A DNA stretch of 64,000 nucleotides from Bradyrhizobium prioriisuperbiae (GTDB lineage Bacteria > Pseudomonadota > Alphaproteobacteria > Rhizobiales > Xanthobacteraceae), in contig NZ_CP135921.1 in NCBI RefSeq assembly GCF_032397745.1, forward strand, positions 1,426,001 through 1,490,000, written 5' to 3'. A program made the translations under genes and the position numbers. Of this stretch, positions 8,117 to 18,040 are shown one piece after another. The notes under the pieces were generated by a model that saw only the letters and a program-made list of their open reading frames with translations, was not told where the DNA came from and ran no database searches. Within the stretch, counting starts at the first letter, position 1; each line of letters starts with the position of its first letter.

Positions 8117-9787
8117 ATGGTTGGTCAGGCTGATCTGCAGGCTGATGTGATTGTCGTGGGCGCGGGTCTTGCGGGGCTGGTCGCTGCGACCGAGATCGCG
8201 GACGCAGGCAAACGCGTCATCGTGGTGGATCAGGAAGCTGAACAGTCGCTCGGCGGCCAGGCGTTCTGGTCGTTCGGCGGATTGTTCCTGGTCGATTCGC
8301 CGGAGCAGCGGCGGCTGCGAATCAAGGATTCCTTCGACCTGGCATGGCAGGACTGGCTGGGAACCGCAGGCTTCGATCGCGATGAGGATCACTGGCCGAA
8401 GCGATGGGCGCAGGCTTATGTCAACTTTGCGGCAACCGAGAAACGCGACTGGCTGCGCGCCATGGGCCACCGGATCTTTCCCGTGGTCGGATGGGCGGAG
8501 CGTGGCGGCTACGATGCCATGGGACATGGCAACTCAGTGCCGCGCTTTCATGTCACCTGGGGAACCGGCCCGGGCATCATCGAGCCCTTCGTGCGACGCG
8601 CACAGCAGGCCGCCAAAAGCGGCCGGCTGACATTCAAGTTCCGCCATCGCGTCGATGCGCTGACCATGACCAACGGCACGGTGACCGGCGTCAGCGGCAC
8701 CATCCTGGAGCCCACCACAGTCGAGCGCGGCCAGACATCGTCGCGCACCGTGACCGGCGATTTCGCCCTGACGGCGCAGGCGGTGATCGTGGCCAGCGGC
8801 GGCATCGGCGGCAACCACGACCTGGTGCGACAGAACTGGCCGGCACGGCTGGGCGCGGCGCCGAAGCGCATGATCGCCGGCGTGCCGGCACATGTGGACG
8901 GCCGCATGATCGGGATCACCGAGGCCGCCGGCGCGCGCCTGATCAACCGCGACCGCATGTGGCATTATGTCGAGGGCATCCAGAACTGGAATCCGATCTG
9001 GCCGAATCACGGCATCCGGATTTTGCCCGGCCCCTCGTCGATGTGGTTCGACGCCAAGGGCAAGCGCCTGCCCTCGCCGCTCTATCCCGGCTACGACACC
9101 CTGGGACAGCTCGAATACATCATGAAGGGCGGCTACGACTATTCGTGGTTCATCCTGACCCAGAGCATCATCAAGAAGGAGTTCGCCCTCTCCGGCTCCG
9201 AACAGAATCCCGACCTCACCTCGAAAAGCTGGCGTTTGACCATCAAGCGCGCCACCAACAAGGGCGCGCCGGGACCGGTGGAGGCGTTCAAGAAACACGG
9301 CGTCGATTTCATCGTCCGCGACTCGCTCGACGAACTGGTCGCCGGCATGAACGCGCTGGCCGGCGATCGACTTCTGGTGCTCGACGACATCCGACAGCAG
9401 ATCGAGGCGCGCGATCGCGAGATCGACAACCCCTACGTCAAGGACACCCAGGTGATGGGCATCCACAACGCGCGCCGCTATCTCGGCGACAAACTGATCC
9501 GCACCGCACGTCCGCACCGCATTCTCGATCCGGCGCATGGCCCCTTGATCGCGGTACGGCTGAACATCCTGACGCGCAAGACGCTCGGCGGTTTCGAGAC
9601 CGATCTCGACTCACGCGCGTTTGGTGCCGACGGCCAGATCATACCCGGACTCTATGCGGTGGGTGAAGCCGCAGGCTTCGGCGGCGGCGGCATGCACGGC
9701 TACCGCGCTCTGGAAGGCACCTTCCTCGGCGGCTGCCTGTTCTCGGGACGCAATGCCGGCCGCGCCGCGGCAAAATCCGTGGCCTGA
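8117..9787 (+). CDS. FAD-binding dehydrogenase (KstD/fumarate-reductase flavoprotein type)
   Basis: A 556-residue flavoprotein of the FAD-binding 2 family. It has the dinucleotide-binding motif VVGAGLAGLVAATE near residue 12, an acidic residue at the end of strand 2 (VVDQE), GGQAFWSFGG, a VIVASGGIGGN segment and the C-terminal FAD-contacting GEAAGFGGGGMHGYRALEG. Relatives include 3-ketosteroid dehydrogenases and fumarate-reductase-like oxidases; the substrate cannot be assigned. ATG 8117 is chosen because the extra upstream codons are not conserved in character and the Rossmann strand starts about 12 residues in. Confidence 0.85.
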   Translation: MVGQADLQADVIVVGAGLAGLVAATEIADAGKRVIVVDQEAEQSLGGQAFWSFGGLFLVDSPEQRRLRIKDSFDLAWQDWLGTAGFDRDEDHWPKRWAQAYVNFAATEKRDWLRAMGHRIFPVVGWAERGGYDAMGHGNSVPRFHVTWGTGPGIIEPFVRRAQQAAKSGRLTFKFRHRVDALTMTNGTVTGVSGTILEPTTVERGQTSSRTVTGDFALTAQAVIVASGGIGGNHDLVRQNWPARLGAAPKRMIAGVPAHVDGRMIGITEAAGARLINRDRMWHYVEGIQNWNPIWPNHGIRILPGPSSMWFDAKGKRLPSPLYPGYDTLGQLEYIMKGGYDYSWFILTQSIIKKEFALSGSEQNPDLTSKSWRLTIKRATNKGAPGPVEAFKKHGVDFIVRDSLDELVAGMNALAGDRLLVLDDIRQQIEARDREIDNPYVKDTQVMGIHNARRYLGDKLIRTARPHRILDPAHGPLIAVRLNILTRKTLGGFETDLDSRAFGADGQIIPGLYAVGEAAGFGGGGMHGYRALEGTFLGGCLFSGRNAGRAAAKSVA

Positions 9788-9793
9788 TCCGTT

Positions 9794-10366
9794 TCAGGCC
9801 ACCGCAAACGAAACCGGACGATCGCTGCAAAGACCTTTCACAAGGCCGATCGCGACGCCGGCTTGCCAGACCGGATAGAGCACTGAAACCAATGGCACCT
9901 TGATCAGGATATCGACCGCCAGCAGTATGCCGACAACGACGCCGATCGCCAGCATCGGCAGCCATGCGCGAAGCCCGGCCCGACCGAGCGGCAGCAGGCG
10001 CAAGCCGATCGCCATGATCGACGTCCCGACAAGTCCGCCAGCGATGCCCGCCAGCATGTATCTCACCACCTTCGGTAGTCCGGAGGGAAGCTCGACCACG
10101 AAAACGGCCGCTGACACAGCCGCCACGAAGGCCACTGTGGTCACCAGCGCCGCAGTCACCAGCGCCCACCAAGGCGGCGATCGCGTGGCATGGAGAAGTC
10201 CCATCACGAGGACGGCAAAAGGCAGCGCAAGCAGCACCAACGCGTGATTTCCACTTAGCTGGGTTCTGATCACCAGAAGCTGCATGAAGGGCGTCAGGAC
10301 ACCCGTGATGAGTCCGCCAAGCCCGGCCGCGACATACAGGCTCCGCCCGGCATCTGACACGTTCAT
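9794..10366 (-). CDS. Hypothetical integral membrane protein
   Basis: A 190-residue hydrophobic protein with about five predicted membrane segments separated by short Arg-containing loops (RTQLSGNH, HATRSPPW, LRLLPLGRAGLR). No family motif is recognised. It converges on the flavoprotein gene with a six-base gap and is divergent from the MFS gene at 10512, with about 145 bases between that hold the promoters of both. Confidence 0.6.
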   Translation of the reverse strand: MNVSDAGRSLYVAAGLGGLITGVLTPFMQLLVIRTQLSGNHALVLLALPFAVLVMGLLHATRSPPWWALVTAALVTTVAFVAAVSAAVFVVELPSGLPKVVRYMLAGIAGGLVGTSIMAIGLRLLPLGRAGLRAWLPMLAIGVVVGILLAVDILIKVPLVSVLYPVWQAGVAIGLVKGLCSDRPVSFAVA

Positions 10367-10511
10367 TCCGGTATGTGCCTCCCCTCATCCCCGGCGATGG
10401 TATCGCAGTGAGTGACGGCCGCCGGCAAGGGGATATGGCTGGTGCCTTGACCGGGTGCGACAAAAGCGCACAGAGTAGTCCCTCAAAAGCATCCGAGAGA
10501 GAGACCTGTTC

Positions 10512-11804
10512 ATGGCGACGGCACCGACATCCTCCAAGCTTGCCACGGTCCTGCGCGTGACCAGTGGCAACTTCCTCGAAATGTTCGACTTCTTCTTGTT
10601 CGGGTTCTACGCCACCCACATCGCGAAGGCGTTCTTCCCGGCCGGCGACGAATTCGCCTCCCTGCTGCTGACCTTCGGAACCTTCGGCGCCGGCTTCCTG
10701 ATGCGGCCCCTGGGGGCGATCTTCCTCGGCGCCTATGTCGACCAGGTCGGGCGCCGCAAGGGCTTGATCGTGACGCTGGCGATCATGGCGCTGGGCACCA
10801 TCCTGATCGCGTTTGTCCCGGGCTATGCGACCATCGGCCTGCTCGCACCGGTGCTGGTGCTGATCGGACGGTTGCTGCAGGGCTTCTCCGCCGGCGTCGA
10901 ACTCGGCGGCGTGTCAGTCTATCTCTCGGAGATGGCGCCGCCCAACCAGAAGGGCTTCTACGTCAGCTGGCAGTCCGGCAGCCAGCAGGTGGCGATCATC
11001 GTCGCGGCGCTGATCGGCTACACCCTCAACAAGATGCTGTCGCCGGCCGAGATCTCGGACTGGGGCTGGCGAATTCCGTTCTTCATCGGCTCGCTGATCG
11101 TGCCCTTCATCTTCGTGATCCGGCGCTCGCTGCAGGAGACCGAAGCCTTCCTCGCCCGCAAGCACCATCCGACCACCGCCGAGATTTTCCACTCCATCGT
11201 GGAGAACTGGCAGATCGTGGTGGCCGGCATGCTGATGGTGGTGATGACCACGGTGTCGTTCTATCTGATCACGGTCTATACGCCGACCTTCGGCAAGAGC
11301 GTGCTGAAGCTGTCGGAGGTGGATTCGCTGATCGTCACCTTCTGTGTCGGCATCTCCAACCTGGTCTGGCTGCCGGTGATGGGCGCGCTGTCGGACCGGA
11401 TCGGGCGCCGGCCGATCCTTTTGGCCTTCACCGTGCTGACCATCGTGACCGCCTATCCGGCGATGGCGTGGCTGACCGGCGCGCCGTCGTTCCAGCGCAT
11501 GCTGCTGGTGGAGCTGTGGCTCTCGTTCCTCTACGCCAGCTACAACGGCGCACTGGTGGTGGCACTCACCGAGATCGTGCCGGCCAGCGTGCGCACCGTT
11601 GGCTTTTCGCTGGCCTACAGCCTCGCGACGGCCTTGTTCGGCGGCTTCACGCCGGCAGTATCGACTGCGCTGATCGAGATGACCGGCAACAAGGCCGCAC
11701 CCGCGTTGTGGATGACCTTCGCGGCGGTGTGCGGCCTCGGCGCAACGCTGATAGTCTATCGGCGTGGCGAAGCCGGCCGCGTGGTGACGGCGGCGGCCGA
11801 GTAA
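10512..11804 (+). CDS. MFS transporter of the metabolite:H+ symporter (citrate/tricarballylate) type
   Basis: A 430-residue major facilitator protein with twelve predicted helices. Helix 1 begins [25 protein letters not shown], characteristic of the MHS subfamily (citrate, tricarballylate, alpha-ketoglutarate, shikimate carriers). The loop 2-3 motif DQVGRRKG and the repeat SDRIGRRP are present, as is [14 protein letters not shown] in helix 4. It likely imports a carboxylate by proton symport across the inner membrane. An esterase gene follows 20 bases downstream. Confidence 0.9.
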   Translation: MATAPTSSKLATVLRVTSGNFLEMFDFFLFGFYATHIAKAFFPAGDEFASLLLTFGTFGAGFLMRPLGAIFLGAYVDQVGRRKGLIVTLAIMALGTILIAFVPGYATIGLLAPVLVLIGRLLQGFSAGVELGGVSVYLSEMAPPNQKGFYVSWQSGSQQVAIIVAALIGYTLNKMLSPAEISDWGWRIPFFIGSLIVPFIFVIRRSLQETEAFLARKHHPTTAEIFHSIVENWQIVVAGMLMVVMTTVSFYLITVYTPTFGKSVLKLSEVDSLIVTFCVGISNLVWLPVMGALSDRIGRRPILLAFTVLTIVTAYPAMAWLTGAPSFQRMLLVELWLSFLYASYNGALVVALTEIVPASVRTVGFSLAYSLATALFGGFTPAVSTALIEMTGNKAAPALWMTFAAVCGLGATLIVYRRGEAGRVVTAAAE

Positions 11805-11824
11805 GTCTTGCGAGTGATGCCTGC

Positions 11825-12754
11825 ATGCGTCTTGCGATCGGATGGATCTGCCTCGTCCTTGCCGGACTGATCGCCGGACCGGCGCAGGCCGGCAGCGAGA
11901 CGATAACGCTCAATGGCGCCAAGCGGACATACATCGTCGAGGTGCCGGCGCGGCGTCCCGCGCCACTGGTGATCGTCCTGCATGGCAACACCCAGCAAGG
12001 CGTCGACATGACGACCCGCACATCGTGGCCGGCGGTGGCGCGTCGCGAGCAGCTCGCGATCATCTATCCGGACGGGCTGAACAAGGCGTGGGCCGATTTC
12101 CGCAGCGACAGCAAACGCGCCGGTTTCACGCCGCCGCCGGGCACCGACGATGTCGCGTTTGTGACGGCCCTGATCGACAAACTGGTCGCGGCCGGCTCGG
12201 CCGACCCCAAACGCATCTACCTCACCGGCCTGTCCAATGGCGGCGCCATGACCATGACCCTGGTGTGCGCCCGCGCCGATCTGTTCGCGGCCGCGGCCAG
12301 CGTGATCTTCAGTCTCACCGATCTCGCCGACACCATGTGCCATCCCTCGCGGCCGGTGCCGATGCTGCTGATGAACGGCACCGACGATCCACTGATTCCT
12401 TATGAAGGCGGCAAGGGCAGCAGCGATCTCGCCGCCGGCGGTTTCTGGTCGACCGAAAAGACCTTCGCGTTCTGGAAACGGATCAATGGCTGCGACCCGG
12501 ACCCGGTCAAGGCCGTCGATCTGCCGGATCGCGATCATGCCGACAGCTCAACCGTATCGCGCCTTGACGCGCACTGCCCGACCGGCCGCGACGTCGTGCT
12601 CTACCGCATCAATGGCGGCGGCCATCGTTTCCCCAGCTTCATGTCGGACGCCCGCATGCCGCGCCTGCTCAACGGCATGCTGGGCCCGCAGAACCATGAC
12701 ATCGATGGCCCGGAGGTTGTCTGGGCGTTCTTCCGGAAGTTCAGCCGGCCGTAG
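11825..12754 (+). CDS. Secreted PHB-depolymerase-family esterase (LpqC type)
   Basis: A 309-residue alpha/beta hydrolase with a signal peptide ending after GPAQA. Motifs are the oxyanion region VLHGNTQQG, the nucleophile elbow GLSNGGAM, and the C-terminal histidine in GGGHRFPS. This fits the poly(3-hydroxybutyrate) depolymerase / LpqC / feruloyl-esterase group that hydrolyses ester bonds outside the cytoplasm. It follows the MFS gene closely and may share its transcript, which would couple ester cleavage to uptake of the released acid; that link is inference. It converges with the old yellow enzyme gene with no gap. Confidence 0.85.
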   Translation: MRLAIGWICLVLAGLIAGPAQAGSETITLNGAKRTYIVEVPARRPAPLVIVLHGNTQQGVDMTTRTSWPAVARREQLAIIYPDGLNKAWADFRSDSKRAGFTPPPGTDDVAFVTALIDKLVAAGSADPKRIYLTGLSNGGAMTMTLVCARADLFAAAASVIFSLTDLADTMCHPSRPVPMLLMNGTDDPLIPYEGGKGSSDLAAGGFWSTEKTFAFWKRINGCDPDPVKAVDLPDRDHADSSTVSRLDAHCPTGRDVVLYRINGGGHRFPSFMSDARMPRLLNGMLGPQNHDIDGPEVVWAFFRKFSRP

Positions 12755-13936
12755 TTACCGCGCCTGACGGAACGGCAGCGCCGGACCATCGAGTTTGCGC
12801 AGGCCGGGCTCGCGGCGTTCCAGCCACCAGCCGTATTGTTTCGGCCAAGAATCAAACATGCCGTCGAACGCACCGTCGGTTTTGCCGGCCAAGGCCAGTT
12901 CCGCATGCAGCGGCCAGTTTGGATCGAACAGCGCTTCGCGCCCGACCGCGACGATGTCGGCATGGCCGTGGACCAGAATGTCCTCCGCGTGCTGCGGATG
13001 CAGCACCAAGCCCACCGCCATGGTGGCAATCCCGGCCTGCTTGCGGATCTCGGCCGCGAACGGCACCTGGAAGCCGTAGCCGCGCGGAATGCGCGCCGCG
13101 GTCGCCGAGCCCATCAGGCCGCCGGACGAGCAGTCGATCATGTCGACGCCGCGCGTCTTGGCCTCGCGCGCAAAGGCGATAGAATCCTCCAGCGTCAGGC
13201 CTCCGTCGAGGCCGTCGACCGACGAGATGCGCACAAACAGCGGCAGGTTATCCGGCCAGACTTCGCGCACGGTTTCGATGATCTCGAGCGGAAAACGCAT
13301 CCGCCCGGCGCGGTCGCCGCCATAGGCATCCGTGCGATGGTTGGACAGCGGCGACAGGAACTCATGCAGCAGATAGCCGTGGGCGCAGTGCAGTTCCAGC
13401 AGCTCGAAACCGGCAGCGGCAGAACGCAGCGCGGCGACGCGCCAGCTCTCGCGCAGTGACTTCAGGTCGGCTTCGGTCAATTCATGCGGCAGCAGCCAGC
13501 CCTCATCCATGGCAATCGGGCTCGGTGCCACGATCTGCCAGGGCAGATCGCCGCGCGCATGGTCCTCGGCGGTCAGCGCCGCGTTGCCGTACCACGGACG
13601 CTGCATGCTCGCCTTGCGCCCGGCATGGGCCAGTTGAATCGCCGGTACGGCGCCATTGTTGCGCAAAAATGTCGCGATCCGCGCCAGCGGCGCCACCTGG
13701 CCGTCATGCCAGATGCCGAGATCGCCATGGGTGATGCGCCCCTCCGCCACCACGGCGGCGGCTTCGGTCATCACGATGCCGGCGCCGCCCTGGGCGAACT
13801 TGCCGAGATGCACCAGATGCCAGTCGTCGGCCAAACCGTCGGTCGCGGAATACTGGCACATCGGCGAGATGATCACGCGATTCTTCGACGTGACACCGCG
13901 CAGCGTGATCGGCGTGAACAGATTGGGATGCGGCAT
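12755..13936 (-). CDS. NADH:flavin oxidoreductase, old yellow enzyme (YqjM type)
   Basis: FMN-dependent ene-reductase of about 393 residues. It shows LFTPITLRGVTSKNR, SPMCQYSA (the YqjM-type Cys), QLAHAGRKAS with the conserved His, and the substrate-binding HCAHGYLLHEFLSPLSNHR with the catalytic region, then GGDRAGRMRFPLEI and the FMN phosphate segment. These enzymes reduce activated C=C bonds in enones. The start is uncertain: ATG 13936 (MPHPNLFTP) is preferred to in-frame ATGs at 13948 and 13993 because family members begin a few residues before LFTP. No regulator is adjacent. Confidence 0.88.
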   Translation of the reverse strand: MPHPNLFTPITLRGVTSKNRVIISPMCQYSATDGLADDWHLVHLGKFAQGGAGIVMTEAAAVVAEGRITHGDLGIWHDGQVAPLARIATFLRNNGAVPAIQLAHAGRKASMQRPWYGNAALTAEDHARGDLPWQIVAPSPIAMDEGWLLPHELTEADLKSLRESWRVAALRSAAAGFELLELHCAHGYLLHEFLSPLSNHRTDAYGGDRAGRMRFPLEIIETVREVWPDNLPLFVRISSVDGLDGGLTLEDSIAFAREAKTRGVDMIDCSSGGLMGSATAARIPRGYGFQVPFAAEIRKQAGIATMAVGLVLHPQHAEDILVHGHADIVAVGREALFDPNWPLHAELALAGKTDGAFDGMFDSWPKQYGWWLERREPGLRKLDGPALPFRQAR

Positions 13937-14099
13937 GAGAGAGACCATCTTCAGATTGGGCCGGGCGGCGGGACCATCATATGACACAGGCATATGACGT
14001 CAGGTCCATCGCTGCGCGCAAGCGACGAATCCGCGCGGCACCCCTGCGATGCCTCGCGGCGTCAACACGCTGCGACGATCCGACGCCGCAGCAGGCCGA

Positions 14100-14861
14100 T
14101 CAGGTCTTGAGCCGGTAGCCGGTCTTGAAAATCCACCAGATCGCAATCAGGCACAGCGTCAGGAACGTCGCTGCGACCGCGGCGCTGATCGCCACGTGCA
14201 CGTCGGAGATGCTGTAGAAGCTCCAGCGGAAGCCGCTGATCAGATACACCAGCGGGTTGAACAGCGAGATCTTCTGCCACATCGGCGGCAGCACGTTTAC
14301 CGAATAGAATGTTCCGCCCAGGAATGTCAGCGGGGTCACCACCAGCAGCGGAATCACCTGTAACTGCTCAAAACCCTGCGCCCAGATCCCGATGATGAAG
14401 CCGAGCAGGCTGAACGACACCGCCGTCAGCACCAGGAACGTCAACATCCAGAATGGATGATCGATCCGCAGGTCCACGAACAGCGCCGCGGTGGCCAGCA
14501 CGATCAACCCGAGGATGATCGATTTCGACGCCGCCGCCCCGACATATCCGATCACCACCTCGAGATAGGAGATCGGCGCCGACAACAGCTCGTAGATCGT
14601 GCCGGTGAATTTCGGAAAATAGATGCCGAACGAGGCGTTGGAGACGCTCTGGGTCAGCAGCATCAACATGATCAGCCCGGGAACGATGAATTCGCCATAG
14701 CTGACGCCGTCGATCTCGGTGATGCGCGAGCCGATCGCGGCTCCGAACACGATGAAGTACAGCGAGGTCGACAACACCGGCGACACGATGCTCTGGAACA
14801 CGGTCCGCTTGGTGCGCGCCATCTCGAATCTGTAGATGGCATAGACGCCGTGAAGATTCAT
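14100..14861 (-). CDS. ABC-2 type transporter permease
   Basis: A 253-residue six-helix membrane protein with the ABC-2 signature ([38 protein letters not shown] begins after residue 75, later [15 protein letters not shown]). It resembles the YadH/NodJ group of export permeases. Its ATG overlaps the stop of the ATPase gene by four bases (ATGA), so the two make one exporter. The cargo is unknown; NodIJ-like and drug exporters share this architecture. Confidence 0.92.
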   Translation of the reverse strand: MNLHGVYAIYRFEMARTKRTVFQSIVSPVLSTSLYFIVFGAAIGSRITEIDGVSYGEFIVPGLIMLMLLTQSVSNASFGIYFPKFTGTIYELLSAPISYLEVVIGYVGAAASKSIILGLIVLATAALFVDLRIDHPFWMLTFLVLTAVSFSLLGFIIGIWAQGFEQLQVIPLLVVTPLTFLGGTFYSVNVLPPMWQKISLFNPLVYLISGFRWSFYSISDVHVAISAAVAATFLTLCLIAIWWIFKTGYRLKT

Positions 14862-15784
14862 TTTCCCTTCCTCACCAAACCAACGAAAATGTCTTCAAGC
14901 GAGCTTTCGCTGGTCCGCAAATCCTTCAACGTCATTCCGGCCTGCCTGAGATCGCTCAGCAGCGAGGTGATTCCGGTGCGCTCGGAGTGAGTATCGTAGG
15001 TGTAGACCACCTCATGACCGTCGGCTCCGATCGTCAGCCCGTACGGCGCCAGCGCCGCCGGAATGGCATCGACCGGCGATTGCAGATGCAGCGTCAACTG
15101 TTTCTGGCCGAGCTCGCGCATCAGCTCCGCCTTTTCCTCGACCAGGATGATCTCGCCCTTGCTGATGATGCCGATCCGGTCGGCCATCTGCTCGGCTTCC
15201 TCGATATAATGCGTGGTCAGGATGATGGTCACGCCGTTGTCGCGCAGATAGCGGACCACCTCCCACATGCCCTTGCGCAGTTCCACGTCGACGCCCGCGG
15301 TGGGCTCGTCGAGGAACAGCACGGTCGGCTGGTGCGACAGCGCCTTGGCGATCAGCACGCGGCGCTTCATGCCGCCGGACAGCTGCATCAGCATGCTGTC
15401 CTTCTTGTCCCACAGCGACAGCGCCTTCAGCACACGCTCGATGTGCGCCGGATCGGCCGGCTTGCCGAACAGGCCGCGGCTGAAGGAGACCGTCGCCCAC
15501 ACCGTCTCGAACGCATCGGTGGTCAATTCCTGCGGCACCAGGCCGATCACGCTGCGCGCGGCGCGATAGTCCGTAATGATGTCATGGCCGTCGACGACGA
15601 CCTTGCCTTCCGACGGATTGACGATGCCGCAGATGATGCTGATCAGCGTGGTTTTGCCCGCACCATTGGGGCCGAGCAGCGCAAAAATCTCACCACGACG
15701 GATGTCGAGGTTGATGTTCTTCAGCGCCTGGAACCCCGATCCGTAGACTTTCGAGAGGTTCGAGACGGAAATGATCGGCTGCAT
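14858..15784 (-). CDS. ABC-2 type transporter ATP-binding protein
   Basis: A 308-residue ATPase with Walker [10 protein letters not shown], signature LSGGMKRR, Walker B VLFLDEPT and H-loop TTHYIEEA, followed by an 80-residue C-terminal extension typical of YadG/NodI-like exporters. It powers the permease encoded by the overlapping downstream gene. The start at ATG 15784 ([15 protein letters not shown]) begins the ABC fold; the in-frame sequence upstream is not protein-like. Confidence 0.93.
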   Translation of the reverse strand: MQPIISVSNLSKVYGSGFQALKNINLDIRRGEIFALLGPNGAGKTTLISIICGIVNPSEGKVVVDGHDIITDYRAARSVIGLVPQELTTDAFETVWATVSFSRGLFGKPADPAHIERVLKALSLWDKKDSMLMQLSGGMKRRVLIAKALSHQPTVLFLDEPTAGVDVELRKGMWEVVRYLRDNGVTIILTTHYIEEAEQMADRIGIISKGEIILVEEKAELMRELGQKQLTLHLQSPVDAIPAALAPYGLTIGADGHEVVYTYDTHSERTGITSLLSDLRQAGMTLKDLRTSESSLEDIFVGLVRKGK

Positions 15785-15989
15785 GGGGCGAACGCATTCT
15801 GCGACAACGGGTGATGAAAAATCGAGCCCACGACATACAGCCTGGAGGCACGATTTGCCAGTGCCTTGTCGGCGCAACACCGAGTGCATATATCCGGCGC
15901 TGCTATCGTTCCGACATCCCAGCCATGTTGTCGCACGCCATGCAAAACGTGCGACACCGATTGATGCGACGATGTCGGATCGATTGCCG

Positions 15990-16766
15990 CTACGCCGTGG
16001 TCGCCAGCCCGCCGTCGACCGGAATCACCGCACCGCAAACAAAGCCGCTCGCCTTCGAGGCAAGATAGAGCGCGATGCCGGCGAGGTCGTCAGCATTGCC
16101 CATCCGCTTCATCGGCGCATTGGCGACCACCTCATGTGCGCCTTCCTCCTCGATCGCCGCCGTCATCTTGGACGGAAAGTAGCCGGGAGCAATGGCGTTG
16201 ACGGCGATATGTTTCGGCGCCAGGAACTTGGCCATGATGCGGGTGAGATGGTTTACGCCGGCCTTGGACGCCGCGTAGGAATAGGCCTCGAGATGCGAAG
16301 TCCGGATGCCCTCGATCGAGCCGATGTTGATGACACGCGCGTAGGCGTCCGGCGACCCCGCCGCTTCCAGCAGACCGAGCAGACGCTGGGTGAGGAAGAA
16401 CACCGACTTGACGTTCAGGTCCATCACCTTGTCCCAGCCATTCTCGGGAAACTCCGCGAACTGCGCGCCCCAACTGGCACCGGCATTATTGACCAGGATG
16501 TCGAGCTTGGTCTCCCGCTTCTGCAGTTCGCCAGCGAGGCGATCGATCTCCTCCATGCGCGACAGGTCGGCTGGAATGGCGAAACATTCGCCGATCTTCG
16601 ACAGTTCATTCGCTAGCGCCTCGCAGGCATCGGCTTTGCGAGCGGTGATGTAGACCCTGGCGCCGTTTTCCACGTAGGCGCGGGCCATCATCTCGCCGAG
16701 GCCGCGGCTCCCACCGGTCACCAGCGCCACCTTGCCGCGCACCGAGAACAGCTGTTCGATTTTCAT
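15990..16766 (-). CDS. SDR family oxidoreductase
   Basis: A 258-residue classical short-chain dehydrogenase. It has the cofactor motif [12 protein letters not shown], catalytic Ser in [17 protein letters not shown] containing the Tyr-x-x-x-Lys pair, and the C-terminal [10 protein letters not shown]. The Arg in TARKAD after strand 2 suggests NADPH preference. It is the last of four same-strand genes (decarboxylase-like protein, 3-hydroxyacyl-CoA dehydrogenase, CoA transferase, SDR) with short gaps, so it likely acts on a small hydroxy or keto intermediate of that pathway. Confidence 0.88.
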   Translation of the reverse strand: MKIEQLFSVRGKVALVTGGSRGLGEMMARAYVENGARVYITARKADACEALANELSKIGECFAIPADLSRMEEIDRLAGELQKRETKLDILVNNAGASWGAQFAEFPENGWDKVMDLNVKSVFFLTQRLLGLLEAAGSPDAYARVINIGSIEGIRTSHLEAYSYAASKAGVNHLTRIMAKFLAPKHIAVNAIAPGYFPSKMTAAIEEEGAHEVVANAPMKRMGNADDLAGIALYLASKASGFVCGAVIPVDGGLATTA

Positions 16767-16788
16767 GAGTCTCTCCCGAGGATTGTGA

Positions 16789-17991
16789 TCAGCCGATTGC
16801 CCCATTGGCGCGCATCTGCGCAATCGCCGCCGCATCGAAGCCGGCCTCCCGCAACACCTCGTCGGTGTGCTGGCCGACCGACGGCGGCAGCCGCGGCTGG
16901 ACTTTTTCGCTGCCGCGCAATGCGACCGGCGTGTTGATGGTCAGCGTGTCGCTGCCTGCGAAGGGAATCAGCACGTCGTTGTCCAGCAGTTGCTGGTCGG
17001 TCGGGATATCGGCCGGTGTCGCCACCACATCGAACACGATGCCGCGCGCGGTCAGCTCCTTGCGCCAGTGCGGACGATCCTGTTTGGCGAATTCGAGGTC
17101 GAGCAATGCGATCAATTCGCGGGAACGCGACAGCCGGTCGGCCTTCTTGGCGAAGCGCGGATCCTCGATCAGGTCGGCGCGCCCCAGGCATGAGGCGAAC
17201 TCCGGCCACTGCTTCTCCTCGTTGAGGATGGTGAGGATCAGCCACAGGCCGTCACGGCAGCAATAGTAATTGGTCAGCGCGTTGAATGCCTCCTCGCGCG
17301 GCGGGCGGTCAGTGAAGGTGGCGCCGCACAGCGCCGCCTGCGCGGTATAGCCGTTCGCCCACAGCCCGTTGCCGACCAGCGACGAGGTCACCTCGGTGCC
17401 CTTGCCGGTTGTCTGGCGCTGGTACAGCGCCATCACGATGCCGGAATACAGCGCGAACGCCGAGGAGTGATCGCCCATGCCGTTGGCGGGGCGCACCGGC
17501 ACCGCGGCCGACGACGCGCGCACCGTGTCCATCAAGCCCGAGCGCGCCCACCACGCGGTGACGTCGAAGCCGGGCTTGCTGGCTTCCGCACCGTTCTCGC
17601 CATAACCGGAGAACGACGCATAGATCAGCCGGTCGTTCAGCGGCGCCAGCGCTTCGTAGGTGATGCCGAGCTTACGGCGCACCGCCGCGGGATAATTGGT
17701 GATGAAGATATCGACCTGCGAGGCCAGCCGCTGGATCGCGGCCTTGCCATCCGGCTTGGACAGATCGATGGCCAGGCTGCGCTTGTTGCGCGAACCGATC
17801 ATCCAGGCGTAATTCTGATCGCTGCGCGGGTGCCCGGGCAGCTTGGTGAGATGGCGATAGGGATCGCCAGTGCCGGGCGGCTCGATCTTGATCACGTCGG
17901 CGCCGAAATCCGACAGGATGGTGGCGGCCGCCGGCGCAGCGATGAAGCTGCCGCAGTCCACCACTTTCAGGCCGTCGAAGATATGTCCCAT
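16789..17991 (-). CDS. CaiB/BaiF family (class III) CoA transferase
   Basis: A 400-residue formyl-CoA-transferase-like enzyme. It begins GLKVVDCGSFIAAPAAATILSDFGADVIKIEPPGTGDPYR after residue 4, with the family-typical aspartate region in PGFDVTAWWARSGLM and GDHSSAFALYSGIVMALYQR. The catalytic Asp of this family would be within the GFD-V or adjacent segment. It moves CoA between a donor thioester and an organic acid. Flanked by SDR (22-base gap) and 3-hydroxyacyl-CoA dehydrogenase genes (49-base gap) on the same strand. Confidence 0.9.
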   Translation of the reverse strand: MGHIFDGLKVVDCGSFIAAPAAATILSDFGADVIKIEPPGTGDPYRHLTKLPGHPRSDQNYAWMIGSRNKRSLAIDLSKPDGKAAIQRLASQVDIFITNYPAAVRRKLGITYEALAPLNDRLIYASFSGYGENGAEASKPGFDVTAWWARSGLMDTVRASSAAVPVRPANGMGDHSSAFALYSGIVMALYQRQTTGKGTEVTSSLVGNGLWANGYTAQAALCGATFTDRPPREEAFNALTNYYCCRDGLWLILTILNEEKQWPEFASCLGRADLIEDPRFAKKADRLSRSRELIALLDLEFAKQDRPHWRKELTARGIVFDVVATPADIPTDQQLLDNDVLIPFAGSDTLTINTPVALRGSEKVQPRLPPSVGQHTDEVLREAGFDAAAIAQMRANGAIG

Positions 17992-18040
17992 CGCTCTCTC
18001 CCTGTCGCACGCGGCTCGGTCAAGCCGATCGCTTGCCGTG

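Noticed and set aside
8404..9666. Long second frame within the flavoprotein gene
   Set aside because: It is Arg/His-rich without domains and lies fully inside a well supported gene.
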